The notes under the pieces: generated by a model
The model's input: only the letters and a program-made list of their open reading frames with translations
Database searches by the model: none
What the model was told of the DNA's origin: nothing
Position numbers and translations under genes: made by a program
In this document: one piece after another, positions 60,968-64,000 of the stretch
Position numbering within the stretch: the first letter of the stretch is position 1
Layout: each line of letters begins with the position of its first letter
Origin: Irpex lacteus
Taxonomy: Eukaryota > Basidiomycota > Agaricomycetes > Polyporales > Irpicaceae
NCBI GenBank assembly: GCA_001986395.2
Contig: MQVO02000019.1
Coordinates: 248,001 to 312,000 of the forward strand
Direction: 5' to 3'
Length of the DNA: 64,000 nucleotides

Positions 60968-63956
60968 CTAGTACTGGTCGTCATCGCCAAATACCACTTG
61001 ATGTATTTTTGGTACATCATGCCAGTCATCTGTATCATCTACTATTTCTGAGAACTCCAAAGGCGGCATGATTGTTTGTTTCAGCCGTGCAGCTTCTATA
61101 GCCCTGCGAATCCTCCAGGTTCTGCCCATCCTCGACTTTGGCGCTAACGGAGCGATGCTCTCCAGAAGCGCATCAGGGAACAGTCCGTCGCCATCCTGCC
61201 AGCTAGTGGCCCACGCTGCGTACAGTTCCTCGTCACCATCCGTCGAGTCCGTCCAGGCGCGTCCGTTTTCAGGTTGCTCCACCAGATATATCATATTGAG
61301 GGTATGATCAGCGATTGCAGCCTTTGCCTTCTTGCTCAATGGCGATTTATCACAGGACTCTTCGATGCGATCGAGGAGAGTGGTGAACAGTGTTGTCCAT
61401 TGTTCCTGAGGTGGCTGTACAGGCACGAGAAACCGCGCTAAAGCTATAGCAAAGTAGCATAGCTTGAGAGCATCAGAGCTCGAGATCTGATCTTCAGTGG
61501 CTGCAAGCTTGGACGAAACGATTGCGGTGTAATTATCCAAACATGCGCACCAATCTACAAATACCTACAGTATGAGTGGCATAACGTAAAGTCATGGGGC
61601 GGAAAACCTACCGTATGCGTGAATATCAACGCCGTATATTGGGACGGTGCCCAGCTCGAATCTATCCAGAAAACGGGCGGTGAGAACGTAGACCCAGGAG
61701 AGGGGGGCTTGAAGTAGCGCATCAAGGAGGGAAAGTGTGAGGTCGGTATTGGAAAGAAGCCCAACAAGAACAGAGTCGAAATAAATTCCGTTGATAGAAC
61801 CGATACGATAGTATCCAGTAGAGTACGAGAGCCGAAGTATCGCCCTCAGAGTGAGCCGAAGATCGAACTCCATGCCGGTGTATGTGCCGTATTCTTTACG
61901 CAGTATGCCTGCAGTACCATTCACAAGTAAAGCCATGAAATCACCTTTCTGTATCACCGACAGGTGGTCCAAAGACCAGTCGTCTACTCGGAGAGGGTGC
62001 ACGTGAAGTGCAGCATTGTCGGGGTCTCCGCACTCCGTGGTAGCATAAAAGACAGTGATCAACAAAGAATCTGTCCCGAGATCGAGGTGCTGCCAAAGCT
62101 TGCCGAGTCCATAGAGCATCAGGGTGGCCCTGTTCTCAGGGACTTCGTGCTCTTGGTCCCTGGGATCGTTACGCGTGAGAAGAGCTGAGGCTAGAAGGTG
62201 GCCTGTCATGCGACATCCTCGAGCACGGAAACGAGGCCCTCGGAGAATATGAAGACCATCTTCTGGGAGAGGGCAGTCCGAAACAGAGAGCATGATCATA
62301 CACACGAATATAATCCTGAATGCTTCCCGATCTATGTCCCATTCCCTGATTATAGGGCCAGCATTGAGACAAGTGTTGCTGGCATAGTGTGAGACAATAG
62401 TACAGATAGCATTTCGAGCTTGTTTCGAGATGTGGGAGAGATTCAAAATGGGAAGCGGAAACGGCCGAGTTATCCGTCGCTGTGTTCGGTTGGATAGGAC
62501 GACTGCACGCCTAGCTGAATACCCTCGATTCTCGAATATTCTCTGTAGAAAGCTCTCAAATTGGCTCGGCGAACAGCGTACATGATCGACTGCTTCTGCG
62601 ATTGCTGTCCCGAGGAGTTCATCGTCCGACTGAATCGAGTCTACGGATTCAAGGATCTCCATGTCATTATCTGCGTGGCGAATGATATGAGCTTCATCTT
62701 GCTCCGCAAGCGTAGCAGATGCTTGTGCGCATGTCCTTTCCACTTGATCCAGGCATACTCTCAGCCATTGGCTCAAGGGCGTAGGCCGCGCAAGAACCGT
62801 AAGGCATGTGTTCGCAATCCGGTCAGCAACCAGACGAGCTACGCGATGAAGATGCTGTAGAAGATTCCGAAGAAGCGCTGTGCGATATGGGCACCGTGGC
62901 AGAAATACTGGCAGGACCATCACGGTACAAAAACAGACGGTCCAACCCAGAACCAGCGGCAGTGTTGTGTATTCCACGCTGGAGTGCACGGAGGCAGTGA
63001 AGTAGCACAAGCCCGCAAAGAACAGTGCCAGAGAAAGTTGCAAGAGCAACGGTAGGACTGCCGCAATCTGGAAGACTCTCCATTGGACCAATTGGGGATA
63101 GCGTACATGGCGAACACGGAGGCGTGCACGAGGCGAAGGGTTCTCAACAGCCAGAAACTCCCGGAGCCACTGTTTCACGAGAATGCCGAAGGAAGCGGTG
63201 ATGAGGCTGAATAAGAGACTCGCGAACCAGAGCACATTGACACGAATATCGGCTCTCGATACCTGAAACGGCTCGGGGGAGTATGGCAGGACGGTAGTGT
63301 TGAGTATACCACCCTCGACGCGGTAGCTCGACGTTTGCGCGACAAGCTGACGAATAGCGAGGAGAGTTTGGGTGGAAGGATCTTCGACGAGATTCTGGTA
63401 TGATTCCACGAGGAAGGCCGTTAACACCGCGGAAAAGAGACCAGCCTATGAGCGGTTAGCCAGGCTAAGGATGCGAAAGTGAACTGTACATGACGCACAA
63501 AGACAAGCAATGTATCTATATCCTCTTTGCAGTCTCTGACCTTTTCTTCGTCGAAATCTCGTACAGAGCGTGCCATCGCAGTCCAGCCTGTCGGCTGCCC
63601 AGGCAGAACGAGACGTGTCTGATCGCGCGTAGACGTTTCAGCTGTTTCCAGTAGATCACTTGTATGAAATTCTGGTTTAGAAGAAAGGAAATAGCTTCTA
63701 AGCAATTTTAACGAGGGAACACATTGAGCATACCTTGCCACCGCCGCTGATTGTTCTTCAATGTTCTGTTTGTCAATGACGCCCTTCGCCCCCTCCTTCC
63801 CGCCGATTGAGTGCAGACCGATCCCCTTTGAAGATTACGCGCCTTCGTTGGTTCAAGCGGAGGGTTCGCCACGCTGCCATGTATATCTTCCCACTCATTC
63901 GAATCCTGCAGGGCGGAACTCCCTCTCCTATCCGATATGGCTTCGGTGACTTGCAT
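60968..63956 (-). CDS. DUF6535 membrane protein, copy D (intact)
   Basis: Exon 1 starts MQVTEAISDRRGSSALQDSN (63956). Exon 2 has GWTAMARSVRDFDEEKVRDC and DTLLVF before donor GTGCGT. Exon 3 (about 63445-61613) has AGLFSAVLTAFLVESYQNL, ASLLFSLITASFGILVK, LPLLLQLSLALFFAGLCYF and VDSIQSDDELLGTAIAEAVD, open to YGVDIHAYG. After an intron of about 50 bases exon 4 carries LDNYTAIVSSKLAATED and ends DDQY at 60968. About 900 residues with four N-terminal membrane segments and a long helical soluble part. Function unknown. With copy A it is one of the two uninterrupted members of the array. Confidence 0.8.
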
Positions 63957-64000
63957 GGCCCTGTTGCTCCTTGTCTTGAGAGTACAAGTGGCGACTGATA

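Overview
This is eukaryotic DNA from a filamentous basidiomycete, most likely an Agaricomycete of polypore or mushroom type. Almost every gene is split by 45-75 bp introns with GT-AG (occasionally GC-AG) borders. Several families are typical of Agaricomycetes: DUF6533 and DUF6535 membrane proteins, an AAL-type fucose lectin, a fungal flavin halogenase and fungal GH78 enzymes. Species cannot be named from the window. Exon borders below were read by eye from splice consensus and protein-family continuity.

Left third (1-14.2 kb): a partial DUF6533 membrane-protein gene (minus), a 503-bp MITE, and two direct copies of a secreted GH78 alpha-L-rhamnosidase-like gene (2691-5019 and 9776-12095). The GH78 copies flank the housekeeping gene mcd4 (GPI ethanolamine-phosphate transferase 1, minus). 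An OTU deubiquitinase-like gene follows. The GH78 copies share an identical seven-exon layout, including a GC-AG first intron and a 14-nt microexon, and a near-identical 3' part that suggests gene conversion.

Middle (14.8-38 kb): a flavin-dependent halogenase (minus); the divergent pair SRP9 and mitochondrial 2-oxodicarboxylate carrier (ODC, with a 5-nt microexon); a stand-alone AMP-forming acyl/aryl ligase; and an MFS transporter. Halogenase, ligase and transporter could form a loose specialised-metabolite locus, but two housekeeping genes sit between them. Next come a 2.2-kb terminal-inverted-repeat element carrying a second copy of the 503-bp MITE, a truncated DUF6533 gene beside it, a Ser/Thr-rich secreted protein, an unknown basidiomycete protein and a large Kin4-like kinase with a C-terminal KA1-like region.

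Right part (38.7-64 kb): a Tc1/mariner-type MITE, then four DUF6535 membrane-protein genes, all on the minus strand. The three right-hand copies each face a plus-strand fucose-lectin gene: one appears intact (46016-47586) and two are decayed. DUF6535 copies A and D look intact, B has one frameshift and C has two. This repeated convergent lectin/DUF6535 module, expanding and decaying by birth and death, is the most unusual organisation in the window.
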